64,000 nucleotides of DNA from Prinia subflava (lineage: Eukaryota > Chordata > Aves > Passeriformes > Cisticolidae), in assembly GCF_021018805.1 (NCBI RefSeq), contig NW_026960612.1, forward strand, positions 124,001 through 188,000. Direction: 5' to 3'. Every line of letters starts with the position of its first letter. The stretch's first letter is position 1. The notes beneath the pieces are model-generated. The model was given only the letters and a program-made list of their open reading frames with translations. It had not been told where the DNA came from and searched no databases. The position numbers were made by a program, and so were the translations under genes. This document shows, piece by piece, positions 1 to 22,806 of the stretch.

Positions 1-11457
<11,457 letters not shown>

Positions 11458-11818
11458 GTTTGCACACTGACTAGAGAAGACAATCGTGAAATTGGCCAAA
11501 CACCAGAAGATGAGCAGCTCCATGTGCTCCCATTATACAAAGTCTCTGATGTGGATGAGTTTGGAAGCACTGAGGGCCAGGAGGAGAAGAAGAGGAACGG
11601 CAGCATCCAGGTCCTTACCTCCTTTCGACGAAAAGTAAGGATTTTAGCAGAGCCTGTTAAGACCTGTCGGCAAAGGAAGCTAGAAGCAAAGAAAGCAGCT
11701 GCAGAAAAGATTTCCTCATTGGAAAATGGGTCTAGCAAAGCTGAGAGAGAGAAGTCTGCTGCAGCACGCAACAAGCAAGGCACCTCTGAAGCAGCAGGTC
11801 ATGCAAAGCAGCTGGCAG
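11458..11818 (+). CDS. TET2: TET2 exon 10: DSBH core and start of the insert
   Basis: A 361 bp exon between ctaacag and gtaaac, ending after one base of a codon. Human exon 10 is 355 bp, so this copy carries two extra codons, probably in the Ala/Gly-rich tail before HAKQLA. It reads [20 protein letters not shown], then [16 protein letters not shown], and continues into a basic Lys/Glu-rich segment ([19 protein letters not shown] and so on). The first part is DSBH core. The latter part opens the low-complexity insert that splits the catalytic domain in TET proteins. Confidence 0.96.
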
Positions 11819-13073
11819 GTAAACAAAGGAATCTGAGCAGGGTCAGCAGTGCTAAGCATCCTACAAATCAGGGCCTGTTATAATCAGCCTCAAGAAAACC
11901 ATTATTTTCAGCCCAAGAATGTATTGAACTAAAAAGGCAAGAGATTTCTTCAAAGTGAATATCAATATTTTGTAAATACTAGAGTGCCAAATTTAGACAA
12001 CTCCAGAGAAGAAAAAATAAAGAAAAGTTGCAATAAGAAACCTTTTTCTGTTGGATAGTAAACACCTGTAGAAATCTAGAAACAAACTCTGCTTGCCATC
12101 CAGTGTATTGTACAGTACCTTTAAAGGACTAGTAGTGCTAGAAGCCATGAAGAGAAGTGTGTGGTGCTGCTGCCAAAGAATGACCTGCACATCACTCAAT
12201 GTCTGGCACTGTGACAGAACCTCCTAATTTCAGGAGATGCAAGCATTACCTCTTTACCACTATTTACACTCTGCCTCAAGACCAAAAGCAAAGCAGGTTT
12301 TCCGTAGTGGAGTAAGAGTTTATGTCAGTTCTCTGCAGCAGATTTGAGAGTCCTGAGCAAAGGAGTTATCACTATTATAACTAAAAGGAGTTATATGTTA
12401 TAACTATTTTATTGTTGCAGCAGTTTTATTAGAGAGGAAAAAAGCATGCAGGGCCACCCAGAAGGTCACTGAAATACCTGTGAATAGAAGTCAGCTGTCC
12501 CATGATCCAGGCAAGGGTTGTGACCATTAAATGATGCCATTGCACTTAACAAATGGTATTTTTGCTCGTATATCTTCAGTAAATGTCACTTATTACTGCA
12601 CTGTTCTGTCTATCAGTGACTGCTGGTTTTAACACACTGCTAGGGACATCTCTTGCAGTCAGTTGTATTCATGTAGATGAGAAGAATTATTTATTCTTGG
12701 GGAAAAGAAAGTCACTTTGTGCACGGCTGTTTGGGAGCACTTTGATGCTCCATTTCATGGGCTACTTAAAAGATGATTCAACTCTTTGGATTTTGTGCAT
12801 GTCACTCTGAACAGTCTGTGCTGTCCTTTTTTCCCCATGTCTACTAGCATCTCATCTTGTTGGATACAGGCCAAAAAGGAAGAGTATTTATTCAGCTTCT
12901 TAAAGGATGGTGTTTGAGATATGAGAAAGGGAGTGTGTTAATGAACCTACTTTTCTTAGAAATTTCATATAAAGTATTTAATTTGTTGGGTGGGTGGTTG
13001 GTTTGGGGCCTTTTTTTTAAAAGCCTGTTTGTTATGTGGTTGTTTGTTTTTCCTTTTTACATCTCATCTACAG
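11819..13073 (+). other. TET2: TET2 intron 10
   Basis: About 1.25 kb of intron. The frame into exon 11 is open from 12857, making a misleading 543-codon ORF; its first 72 codons are intronic. The acceptor catctacag at 13071-13073 restores the family sequence. Confidence 0.88.
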
Positions 13074-14488
13074 ATCTTTTACGTCTTTCAGGACCAGCCA
13101 CACAACAGCAGCAACAGCAGCAGCAGCAGCCACAGCGCTCTCTCTCTAACAACCCTCAGTCAAATTCCATTAACTCTTACTCAGGTTCAGGTTCTGCAAA
13201 TCTCTATGGAAGGTTGCCTAATCCAGCCAATGATTATCCAAACTCTTCGTACACTTCAGATCCATATGGAGGGTCCAATCCCATGAACCTCTATACAACC
13301 TCATCACAGTCTGTGGGGTCTTATTTGAATTCTTCTAGTCCCATGAACCCTTATTCAGGATCTTTAAGCCAAAATAACCAATATCCCCCCTACCAATGCA
13401 ATGGAAACATAGCTATGGACAACTGCCCCTCTTACTTGGGCTCCTACTCTTCCCAGCATCAGCACATGGACTTGTATAGTTGCCAGAGCCAAGACCATAT
13501 GTCTAAACTACGTCTGCCACCCATTCAAACATTATACCAGCATGGGTTTGGGAATAACCAGAGTTTTGGTCCCAAGTACTTGAATTATGGAAACCAAAAT
13601 ATGCAGGTAGACTCCTTCAGTAATTGCACCATTAGAGCAAATTTACACCACATAGGGTCATTTTCCTCTTACTCAACCCATGAGGCCAATGGCCATTTTA
13701 TGAAGGTTGCCTCAAGGTTAAAATCTAATCTGAGTAATCCAAGCATGGATTATACCTCCATGAGTAAAACAGGTGAACATCATCATATGCAACCCCCCCC
13801 ACATTTATCACATGACTACCATTCTGCTCCAAGTATGTTTAGTGGTCCTCCTAATTCACTGCATCTCCAAAATAAGGATACCAAAATGATTTCACATGCA
13901 GTTAATGGTTTGTCTAACATGCTTCCAGGTCAAAACCATGACAGGACTACTCCCCAGGGTGGTTTAGATAAAACTGAGGTGCTAAATCCAGAAAAAGCAG
14001 AGGATCCCAATGAAGTCTGGTCAGATAGTGAGCAGAACTTTCTAGATCCAGAAATTGGAGGAGTGGCAGTTGCTCCATCTCATGGGTCAATTCTCATAGA
14101 GTGTGCAAAACGTGAGCTCCATGCAACAACTCCCTTAAAAAATCCCAACAGGAACCATCCCACCAGAATATCCCTTGTATTTTACCAGCACAAGAGCATG
14201 AATGAGCCAAAACATGGTCTGGCTTTGTGGGAGGCAAAGATGGCTGAGAAGGCAAGAGAGAAAGAAGAGGAATGTGACAAGCATGGTCCAGACTATGTGC
14301 CTCAGAAATCCTACAGCAAAAAAGCCAAGCGGGAGCCTGTGGAGCCCCACGAGCCCTCTGAGCCAACGTACCTGCGCTTCATCAAGTCCCTGGCACAAAG
14401 GACGCTGTCGGTCACCACAGACTCCACTGTAACCACATCTCCATATGCCTTTACACAGGTTACAGGGCCTTACAACCGATATATCTGA
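13074..14488 (+). CDS. TET2: TET2 terminal coding exon 11: disordered insert and DSBH C-terminus
   Basis: A 1,415 nt coding part ending at TGA 14486-14488. With the split base from exon 10 it begins [12 protein letters not shown], followed by a Gln run. Then comes a roughly 300-residue Ser/Asn/Tyr/Gln-rich segment (the disordered insert of the TET catalytic domain). The conserved [20 protein letters not shown] and [15 protein letters not shown] follow. The His codon at 14120-14122 matches iron ligand H1881. The Arg codon at 14165-14167 (in HPTRIS) matches R1896, which binds 2-oxoglutarate. The end, [16 protein letters not shown], is the TET2 C-terminus and separates it from TET1 and TET3, which end differently. 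All three iron ligands of the enzyme are thus encoded in the window. Confidence 0.97.
13103..13129 (+). repeat. TET2: CAG/CAA repeat encoding nine Gln
   Basis: Mixed CAA and CAG codons give nine consecutive Gln at the start of exon 11, followed by Pro-Gln. It lies in the disordered insert, where mammalian TET2 is also Gln-rich. Length polymorphism is plausible. Confidence 0.9.
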
Positions 14489-14729
14489 CTTCACACCTTG
14501 GTTGGTTACCTCATTTGAAAAAACACCTTGTCACTAGGGTAGTAGGTTTTAGGTTTCGTGGAAGGCAAGAGTGGAGAAGAAAAGAGTGTTTTTATGGGAC
14601 TCATCTGTGGAAGAAGCCTCGGCACACCAGCAAAAAGAGGTAAATCTCACTAGAGCACTTGTTTTCCACTGATTTTTAAGTGGTCACAGATGGCACGTAG
14701 GAAACAAGACCAAAGCATCCTATGCAAAA

Positions 14730-14795
14730 GAAAACCAAACAAAAAAACAAAAAAACAAAAAACAAACAAACAAACAAAAAAAACCCAAAACACCA
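14730..14795. repeat. (CAAA)n / A-rich simple repeat
   Basis: A run of caaa and caaaaaa units in the TET2 3'UTR shortly after the stop codon. Confidence 0.9.
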
Positions 14796-15207
14796 AATAA
14801 ACAGAAGAAGAAAATAAAAGGAAAGATAAAAGGAGAGAACACTACCAAGTGTTTCACAATTTACATTGGAAAACACTGTCTCTATTACTGAGAGATAATC
14901 TGCAAATGGAATTTTTTTTCCCTTACAGTTTTGCACATCTGTGGCCACTTTTAATGTCATCAAGTTTGCATAGTCATGGAACAGGAGAAAAAAAAAACCT
15001 TTAAAAATAATACTGCAGTATTGCAAGTGCAGGAATCTTAAAATAACATCTGGTGCTGAATCTACGATGTACTGGAATACTGAAATTATGGCTTTTTAAC
15101 ATGCAGTTTTTACTGTAATCTTAATAGTCTTTTGATTTTATTTAACAAAGTAGATAAGTATAAGACAAATAGACAGAAAAACACTGAATTTGAATATTCT
15201 AAAACCA

Positions 15208-15215
15208 TGGTGCTA
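15208..15215 (+). promoter_or_regulatory. TET2: miR-29 8-mer seed match in TET2 3'UTR
   Basis: TGGTGCTA, complementary to miR-29 positions 2-8 plus A1. TET2 is an established miR-29 target in mammals. Binding here is inferred from sequence only. Confidence 0.6.
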
Positions 15216-16254
15216 AGAAAATGGTGTCTATTTTATCAGTCAAACAGCTAATGGCTTTATAACAAAATGTCAATGATGTAGCCAAATGTTCTTCAGCAAC
15301 AGGGAGGACCTTTTCATTCATGTATGTACTGAAGTTACCTGGTGTTAAAATAACCTTACTTTTTAACATATGGGAATTACAAAGACCTCTGGATTTTGCT
15401 CATCCAGTCAAGTCTTAGAAAAAGACAATAAAATAGAGAGAATTTTTTTTAAATAGTGTTTCAAAAGCACTTTGTCTACCTAAGCTTGGCAACTTGAACA
15501 ATGCTGAGGTACTAAGACATTAAAAAAAAAAAAAGAGTTTACTTTGATTTTAAAATGTAAAGATATTTTTTTAAAACTAAGAAAGCTTTTAAATACTTTG
15601 GTTTAGCCATGCATCAGCTAGTGGGTTACATATCCATTTTTAATACAGTCAGTTATGGTAAAAATGGGGCTTACTGGATATAAGGGAATACTTTAGTATA
15701 CAAAACACATTTTTTCTGGTGCTCATCTCACACAGGTATACTGTAAACTGTTTTCTAAAATTATTATGACAAGTTCATTGCTCAAATATGTACATTTTTA
15801 AGGAAAGAATTTTATATTAACCACAGGTAATAATTAGCAGCATGCAACAAACTACACCTAGTTAGCTTGGGCTTCTGCTGTTTCTAGAGATCTATGCGCT
15901 CCCACTATGGAATGGCAGAACTGCTTTTGTGTTGATAATTATGTACATTGTGGTGCAATTTCTTGGTGCAAGTGGCCTCTTTTCCAGGAAGACTGAGCAG
16001 ACAGATGCCTACACAAGATGAATGAAACAGGGATAGTTCTGTACGATTCCGTTGATTAATAAAAAAAAAAATAGGCATCTGGCTTGCTGTGGTGGTTTTA
16101 AATCATTAATTTCTATTAAAAAAAAAAAAAAAGCAGGAGAGTTGTATAGTAAATTAAATTGTAAACAAAACTTTTTTTAACTCAATGCTTTAGTATTTTA
16201 GTACTGTAAAAATATTAAATCTATATATTTGGTTTTTGAGCTGAATTTACATCA

Positions 16255-16262
16255 TGGTGCTA
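16255..16262 (+). promoter_or_regulatory. TET2: second miR-29 8-mer seed match in TET2 3'UTR
   Basis: TGGTGCTA again. Two further 7-mer matches (TGGTGCT) lie at 15051-15057 and 15717-15723. A GTACTGTA 8-mer, the miR-101 seed match, starts at 16201. Confidence 0.6.
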
Positions 16263-17826
16263 CTCAGCCTGCTACAAATATATCATAATGTGAGTGAAAA
16301 GTACATTAAAAGGTTTGAGTGATGTTCCTACTTGTCATATACCTCAACACTAGTTTGGCAATAGGATATTAAACTGAGTGTGAAAGTTTATATATTGTAT
16401 ACCATCTTTTCCCCCAATAGCCTTCGAAAAAATCAAACAAAAAAACTAAACAAAAAAAACCTCTCGATACTTGACATTTTAGCAAGTATAACTTGAACTT
16501 CAGCTTGCAGCTTGTTTTTTTTCTTCTTTTTTTTTTGGGTTCTAAAAATTCAGGGATATTTCAGCTCATGTTCTCCTATGCCAACATGTCACCTGTGTGT
16601 ATGTAAAGCTGTTGTAGGTTAAATATATTATTCTTGGGTTTTTTGGTTTTGTTTTGGTTTTTTTCAGGGATTTAATGTTTTTCTTTTGAATCCCTTCTCT
16701 TATTTTTCTTGTACATGTATTGTGTAACAAAAACTAATTTTGTAAATTTGATAGCTCTTTAACAGAAGAATTAAGAGATTTAGAATGTTTTAACTGTTTC
16801 AAATGATTAAACAAAAAGAAAGTAGAATGCACTGAGCTGATTAAAGGGAAAAATGTAAGGCGGGGATTTGGCAAGTGACTGCTAGAGTTGTTTGGGTCAC
16901 TCTCTAAACAAGGCTTCTTGAATACTGTAATGAATAAAATAAAATATAAAAAGGTACAGTCTGTACAAGGGCTTCCCTAAACACTCAAACCTCCATGTCC
17001 CAGCTGTATCTTGTGCAATATACTGTAAGATTAAATTTGGTCAAAAGAAAATCTATCCAACAGAATCACAGCCTAACTCAAGTAAATCAAAGGAGGCCTT
17101 TGAGTTTAATGGTCAAATATTTATTATGGCAATTCTGTCTTTTCTCAGTCTGTGACTTTATCCACTCATTGAAACAAAAGTTTTGCCTTTTGGAAAAAAA
17201 ATGATGGTTATATGTCATATTAAGTAATTCATTATATATCTTCATCTTTTGGTAATTTTTTTTTTCCTATATAATTCATGTAATCCATAGTAGATGTCTG
17301 GTTAATATGCCATGCACTGTCATTTGCCAAACTGCTGGCAGCAGGAGCAGGAAGCTTAGTTGGTGAATCAGTTTTTTATTGTAAATACCTGAGCTGTAAT
17401 TTTTGGTGTACAGAACCCTGCCTCAGTTGGAATGAATGACAACGCAGACAGAGTTGCTTGTATAGGATTATCAGGTTGACTATAGCCATACTTGAAGATG
17501 CTTCTGAGAGTTGTCAACTTTACTTGAATGAATTTTTCATCTTGATTGACGCACAGCAGTATAAAGTTCACTTCTAAAGCTAGTGGTTAACTTGTGTAGG
17601 AAACTTTAGCAGTTTGACACTAAGGCAATGAACTTCTGTGTGCGTTTTCTATGCTTATGTTCTACTTTATTTTACTTTAGTTTCATTCATTTTCATGAGA
17701 TGTTTGGTATGTCTATGAAAAGAATCTGAGGATGGTTATAAATACTGTAAGTATTGTAATGTAATGCAGGTTATCTGAAAGTTATTATTATATCATTCCT
17801 GATAACTCTGAGATGTGGATGTTTTT

Positions 17827-17832
17827 AATAAA
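17827..17832 (+). terminator. TET2: Polyadenylation signal of TET2 (likely distal)
   Basis: AATAAA followed by a T-rich stretch (tttatatttattta) and a TG-rich element (aagtctgtcttg), a typical cleavage context. Beyond it, sequence character changes to intergenic with a CR1 fragment. Proximal signals such as 16933-16938 could give a shorter 3'UTR. Confidence 0.65.
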
Positions 17833-17850
17833 ATTTATATTTATTTAATG

Positions 17851-18349
17851 CATTCTAAGTCTGTCTTGTAGAAACTTATCTTTCCTTGTCATTTTTACCA
17901 GCTAACAAAATAGCAGGCATCACACTCAAACAAAGTGCATCACTAGGGACTTCAAAACAGGAAGCCTAGGCATCACAGTTATTCCTAGTTCTGCTTTGAC
18001 TCTTACCTCTAACAGGTTGGGACACAGGCTGCTGACCCCAGGCTACTGCTTCATAAAAGCTGTATTTACAGGGAAGGAGGGAGGCATTTTTATGGGCAGG
18101 AAGAGACAGTAGAGCTTAACTGCTGGTTTTCCATTGGTGTTTGTGTACACAAATGAATATGGCATATTCACTGTTCCAGTGCCCTCACTGCTCAAGTAAC
18201 AGCCACAAATGCACACCTAGCAGAGGCAGGACAAGGGGAAGACTCTAAGCATTCATTGGTTTGTTTAGGGTATTTAGCTGTACCTGGTTAAGCATTTTTA
18301 TACTTTATTTCAAATCACTCCCAAATGGTGGGATGCTCTAAGAAATAGT
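17851..18349. other. Intergenic, nothing recognised
   Basis: Non-coding sequence downstream of TET2; no repeat or exon supported. Confidence 0.6.
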
Positions 18350-18580
18350 ATTGTGCCAGGAGAGGGTTAGACTGGATGTTAGGAAAAATTTCATCACCAA
18401 GAGGGTTATAAGATTGGAAAAGGCTGTCCAGGGAAGTGGTTGAGTCACCATCCCTGGAGCTATTCAAAAGACCCATACACATGGCACCTGTGGACATGGT
18501 TTAGTGGTGGACTTGGCAGTATAAGTTTACAGTTAGACTTAATGACCTTAAATGTCTTTTCTAACCTAAATTATTCTGTG
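18350..18580 (+). mobile_element. CR1 LINE 3' fragment
   Basis: Matches the CR1 3' end as I know it: 'ctggatgttaggaaaaattt', 'aaggctgtccagggaagtgg', 'tgagtcaccatccctggagc', then the tail 'tcttttctaacctaaat' and 'attctgtg'. It is 5'-truncated, as is usual for CR1. No reverse transcriptase coding remains. Confidence 0.93.
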
Positions 18581-19449
18581 ACCAAGAAAAACCCCAAAAC
18601 TATAAAACCCCAAAACCACATGTATAATCTAAATCACTCACAAGCTAGAGAAAAGCAGAAGCAGTAAGAAAGTGTATCTGAATCAATACTAGGACATACA
18701 TTCTTGGAGTAATCAGACAAAAGCTTGTTCTCCTGGTCCCTTTGTTTAACTTCATGGGATATCAGGACTGAATTCTGAAATAGCCTATTCTGTGGAAAAG
18801 ACAGAAATTGCTCTCTCCACAGTTGCAAAATGTTTCTGTGACAATTGCAATTCTCAAGCTTCCTTTTTTAAGAGCCTGAGTTTGTTGTCAGCACTGGTCA
18901 CCCAGTCCATCAATGCCATACACCTTGGAAAGCCCCCCTGCTACGCACATTCAGATCACTCAGTGTCTTGGAAATGCAGCAATTTAAAACTCAGCAATCT
19001 GTAATGTTCCCCCTGGCTCTCAGTGTATTCCCATATGGGAATGTCTTGAGGGCAGGCTAGCACCCCGCAGTAGCCAAGTGTTGTTCTGTGCCCAGGCGCA
19101 CTTTGCTGCATCAGCCAGCTGAACAGACGGAGGCACTGGCTTTAACAGAGCTCTTGCAGCCCTTCAGCCTTCCTTGGAAAAGAATTCTGCCATTTATGAA
19201 CATCCCCACTGGCTGCCTTTCAGCATAATTTCTTCAGTGCACATCTAGAGATCTCATTCCAGAGGTGCTAACACAGCACAATGCGCTCATAGCCAAGACC
19301 ACAGGGAAGTCAAACCAGACCTTCCAATAGCACTTGTCCCAGGAACACAGGCCCTTCCCAAGACTTGGGCAGTTTGCTGCTGTGCCTCAGGGTGTCGTGA
19401 CACCACCACCATCACCACCCAAACCACCGGCTGTAGCCCCCATACAGTG
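18581..19449. other. Intergenic, nothing recognised
   Basis: No coding or repeat call beyond short open frames that look like chance. Confidence 0.55.
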
Positions 19450-19454
19450 GTTAC

Positions 19455-20064
19455 TGAAATAAAAGGGCAAGGAGACCTGCTCCTTTTTAATGCCTTTATT
19501 AAGAAATCAGCTCTGGTTGGGGGCCCACGGGGTCATGCACACTGCTGCTGCTCCCTTCGGCTATGTGGAGAAGGTGGTAGGCAGCTTTGCTACACAGCAG
19601 AGCTGGGGCTTCCGTCCTCAGGGGTGCGCCAGGAAGACCGCTTCAGCTCGTTGTCTTGGGGGGGCGGGGGTCCTGCAGATGAAGAACTGTTTAGGTCACG
19701 GCGACATAGTGGAGTTGCTTTGCTTGGTGGTTTTATCTTCTCCACTGCTACGCCAGTCTAGGGGTACTATTTCTAGTCTTGGATTTTACACTGGCTCTTT
19801 GTCTTAAGGGTTCTTTAGCTCTGAGTAGTACTCAGTGTCTCAGTGTCCTTTCATTTGCTTATTGTGTGCCATTTTGGGGAGCAGCAGAGGCTATACCCAA
19901 TGAAAAAAGAATACAGGTAAGGGACTGTTGGTTAGGATAATTAACAATATGGGTGATTAACAGAGTCTATGCATTCATCTTGGTGATCAACATTTAACAT
20001 AGTAACATTTAACAATTACCAAAACATGGTAACAATCGATTAACTTATAAAGTTGTTCATAACA
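19455..20064 (-). mobile_element. Solo ERV LTR with perfect 5 bp target duplication
   Basis: A 610 bp element starting TGAAATAAAAGG and ending TTCATAACA. It is flanked on both sides by gttac (19450-19454 and 20065-20069), a perfect 5 bp target-site duplication as left by ERVL-type (class III) integration. The AATAAA-type signal reads on the minus strand (tgcctttattaag near the left end), giving minus orientation. No internal retroviral sequence, so this is a solo LTR left by LTR-LTR recombination. Confidence 0.85.
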
Positions 20065-20069
20065 GTTAC

Positions 20070-20383
20070 AACTGGGAATGCACAGCTGAGCATCCAAGTA
20101 GCTTCTGCCTCACCTTTCCTCTTCACTTCCCTATTTATTGTCATTTCCCACCTTTTGACATCTCACAGAGAGGACAATACAGCTTTTTTAGGGGAATGAC
20201 TGGAAAGCCTGTGGTGACAAGCCAAAGTTGGGTGAACAAACCCCAAGCAAAAACTAAGAACAACAGGTGATGGTGTTCAGAGATATGGAAAAGTAGCCAT
20301 ACAAAAAAGGATGAAAGAAAAACACAACAGATTTCTCTTGGAGAAGCAAAGCAACTTACAGAAGGCAGAGATTAAGTCGTGGG
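20070..20383. other. Short gap between two ERV insertions
   Basis: About 310 bp, including a purine-rich part; nothing recognised. Confidence 0.5.
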
Positions 20384-21315
20384 TGTGAAAAACGAGGTTC
20401 ACTTGGTAAAATTTAAAAGTTTAATAAAAAATACAAATAGACAATCAGGAGACAATAAGAACAAAAGTATTCTTTACAGGTGCCTGGATACCTTCACATG
20501 GGATTCACCATGCGGGTTCACTTCCTAACAAAAGAGTCATCCCTTAAAAACACTAGTGTGTTGAATATTCATATATTACATACATGATTCAAACATTCCA
20601 ATTTTAGGTGTTTCTGTTTAATCTCAACTCCCCCCCTTCTCCTTTCCATCTATAAATCTGGCCTTCTCATGGCTCCATACTGTCACCTGGGCTATGCCAT
20701 AAATCTTTCTTCAGAGCCTTTTTAGAGTTGTTGCTGCTATCTCTTATCCAGCTAAGATGTTACATTCCCCTGGGGAATGGTTTCTCCCCCCTCAGGGACC
20801 CCTAGAGCTTGTAACCATGTAGTTTAACCCTTCCTCCCCTTTGTGACCCTATTGGCTGTGTCCAATTACCCCTCCCTGGGAGAAGCCCAGAAAAGACCCT
20901 CTCCTTCCACACTCGTCCTCTTTCCCCTCTGGTTACCACCTGGAATAAACGTCTTGAACTACAGCTGGGGGTCAGAGCCTCCTTTGGAATCCTTTGTCCT
21001 GTCCATGAAATATTCCTCCAAAGCCCTCTAAGGACTGAGCTAGCCTTGGAACATTGGAGGTGCTACAGGGGGATTTATTTCACTAGGATACTGTGAAAAA
21101 AATTCTTTGGTTATGTTCTCTATTTCTTGAGCTAATTACAAAAGCATCTTTACCTAACAGAGTTTCTATTTTACTATTATGCTATAACCTAAAAACTACA
21201 TTTACCATATTACTAAAAGAAACTATATGAATACAGCATAACTTCCCAACATAACACATGGGATATTCATTTTAATATCTGCAAAAAGCCAGTCATATAA
21301 TATGCATTTATAACA
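20384..21315 (-). repeat. 3' LTR of the provirus (interrupted)
   Basis: Starts TGTGAAAAACGAGG and ends ATTTATAACA. It aligns over its whole length with 26538-27142 once the 325 bp insertion and its duplicated target are removed, leaving about 601 bp. Many point differences from its partner (for example aaaagagtcatccc versus aaaagtcatccc) show that it is old. Confidence 0.9.
20758..21082 (+). mobile_element. Solo LTR nested in the provirus 3' LTR
   Basis: A 325 bp insertion (TGTTACATTCC...TTTATTTCA) absent from the partner LTR. It is flanked by ctaaga (20752-20757) and ctagga (21083-21088), a 6 bp target duplication with one mismatch, typical of class II (ERVK-like) integration. AATAAA at about 20944 gives plus orientation. 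Confidence 0.88.
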
Positions 21316-21336
21316 ATCCTCTCTCGTTCTCTTTTA
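21316..21336 (-). other. Polypurine tract next to the 3' LTR
   Basis: On the minus strand, a purine-rich run (aaaagagaacgagagaggat) immediately precedes the TG of the 3' LTR. This is the expected site and composition of a plus-strand primer. Confidence 0.75.
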
Positions 21337-21397
21337 TAAATCATTTGGCTTGAGCAATATTCTTTGTTTTCTTGCCTCCATCATTCGTTCATTTTTT

Positions 21398-22120
21398 TCA
21401 CAAATCACTTGCTTCTTCAAAAGGGTCTTCTATATTATTCTGTTTCTTAAACACCATGATCTTTTGTGCTGTTCTAGATGTAGCCAGATTTGGGTCCATG
21501 GGCATTGTTACCACTTGCATACTTTGGACAACACTGGTGATTAGCCAAATAAAACAGGAGATCAAACAAGGAAGAAATATCAAACTAGCTGTAGCGCACA
21601 AAAGGAAGAAGCCTAGCTTCTTCCACTATTCTGTTCTCAACAGGTTATCTCACCAGCTGGCTTTCAGCATTGATTCCCATTTTTGAGCCAGTATATGGGC
21701 TATTTTTCTGATATCATTGACTGTATCTAGAACAGCATGTCCATTGTCATCTACTTTTAAACAACAATCTGATGTATTAAATTTTTTACAAACACTTCTT
21801 CAGCTAACAAATAGTTAAAAGCTAACTTATTTTGATATATGGCAGCCCTTGTTTGGCATTGTTGACTCGATATTAATTCCAATGCCTAATTTTTTTTGTT
21901 ATTATTTCTACAACAGCCTGGAGTCTTATGATGCGATTCAGCATATAAATTGGGGTTCAATATCCCCAACTCCCATCTTGTGCCTATGTAGCTGGCCTAT
22001 GTGTTTCTAATATGCGTTCAGGAGGCCATTCATCATCTCTTCACTTTTGAAATCGTCCAATCAAATTTCTTTTATTTCTCTTTAGGTCTTGATAAACTGG
22101 TACTTTTAATTGATCTCTAT
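21398..22120 (-). pseudogene. Retroviral env remnant (SU end, TM subunit, membrane anchor)
   Basis: On the minus strand, pieces of a class I env follow in order. At 21960-22120 lies a conserved tryptophan-rich segment broken by three in-frame stops (TGA at 22041-22043, TAG at 21984-21986, TGA at 21957-21959). A disulphide motif of CX7CC form is at 21761-21790. Finally 21398-21601 encodes a hydrophobic anchor and short tail. Further stops fall between these pieces. Order and motifs fit an Env of the ERV-I/ERV-3-like group. It cannot give a full protein. Confidence 0.75.
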
Positions 22121-22785
22121 TTGGTCTTGGTAAAAAAATCTTGGTTGTATGATTCTCACAGTACAACTCTTTTTCTACTGGGAGGGGAGTCTTGGGTAGG
22201 CTCTTTTTCTACATATCTAAAATAAGCCATCTGGTGCTTTGAAACAAATCTATCTCTCTCCTTTGGGGTATTTACTTCTCAACCTGTTACCAGAGTTTCT
22301 TAAGTTTTCTACAGTCCAGTATTTCTCCTTGTTGTGCACACAATTACTTTATTTGGATGGGTTATAACAGTGGCTGTTGACACGAGTGTGTGTGATAAAA
22401 AAGGAACTTCGGTGTCTTTCTACATACAGCTTTTGGTAACACTTGTGCCATGACTTTGCCGGAATCCCAGGAGGGAAAAGACAAAAAATGAGTGACAGTA
22501 AAAGGAATAACAGAGGTCTGGTATGGCTTATACTCCCACCTTTCCTGCCTATGGGGGTGCAACCCACAGCAGGTGTATATGATCTTCTCGATGGCAAGTA
22601 CAGCGGCCAACCCAGTCTTGCCCTCTATTTCTTTGGGGTTTTTTTTGTTTGTTTGTTTGTTTTTTGGTTTTTGTTTTTTTTTTAATTTCTAGGCAAATCA
22701 TCTTTGACACTTCTTAACTGTAGTTTCTCACTGTTCTTCAGGTATTTCTTACTTAACAGGCACTAGTAATTCTCTATGTACAAGG

Positions 22786-22806
22786 ATATATATATATATA
22801 TATATA
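22786..22806. repeat. (TA)n microsatellite
   Basis: About ten TA units inside the provirus. Confidence 0.9.

Larger units (their letters stand above)
14489..17850 (+). other. TET2: TET2 3'UTR
   Basis: About 3.3 kb of AT-rich sequence from the stop codon to the last strong polyadenylation signal. The length suits TET2, whose mammalian 3'UTR is several kilobases. It contains an A-rich (CAAA)n stretch at about 14730-14795, several homopolymer runs, internal AATAAA motifs (for example 16933-16938) and four miR-29 seed matches. The 3' end is placed about 20 bp after the signal at 17827 and is approximate. Confidence 0.75.

Noticed and set aside
12857..13072. Long open frame upstream of TET2 exon 11
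   Set aside because: It is in frame with the exon but lacks TET2 similarity, and a good acceptor plus codon phase place the exon start at 13074; this is intron read-through.
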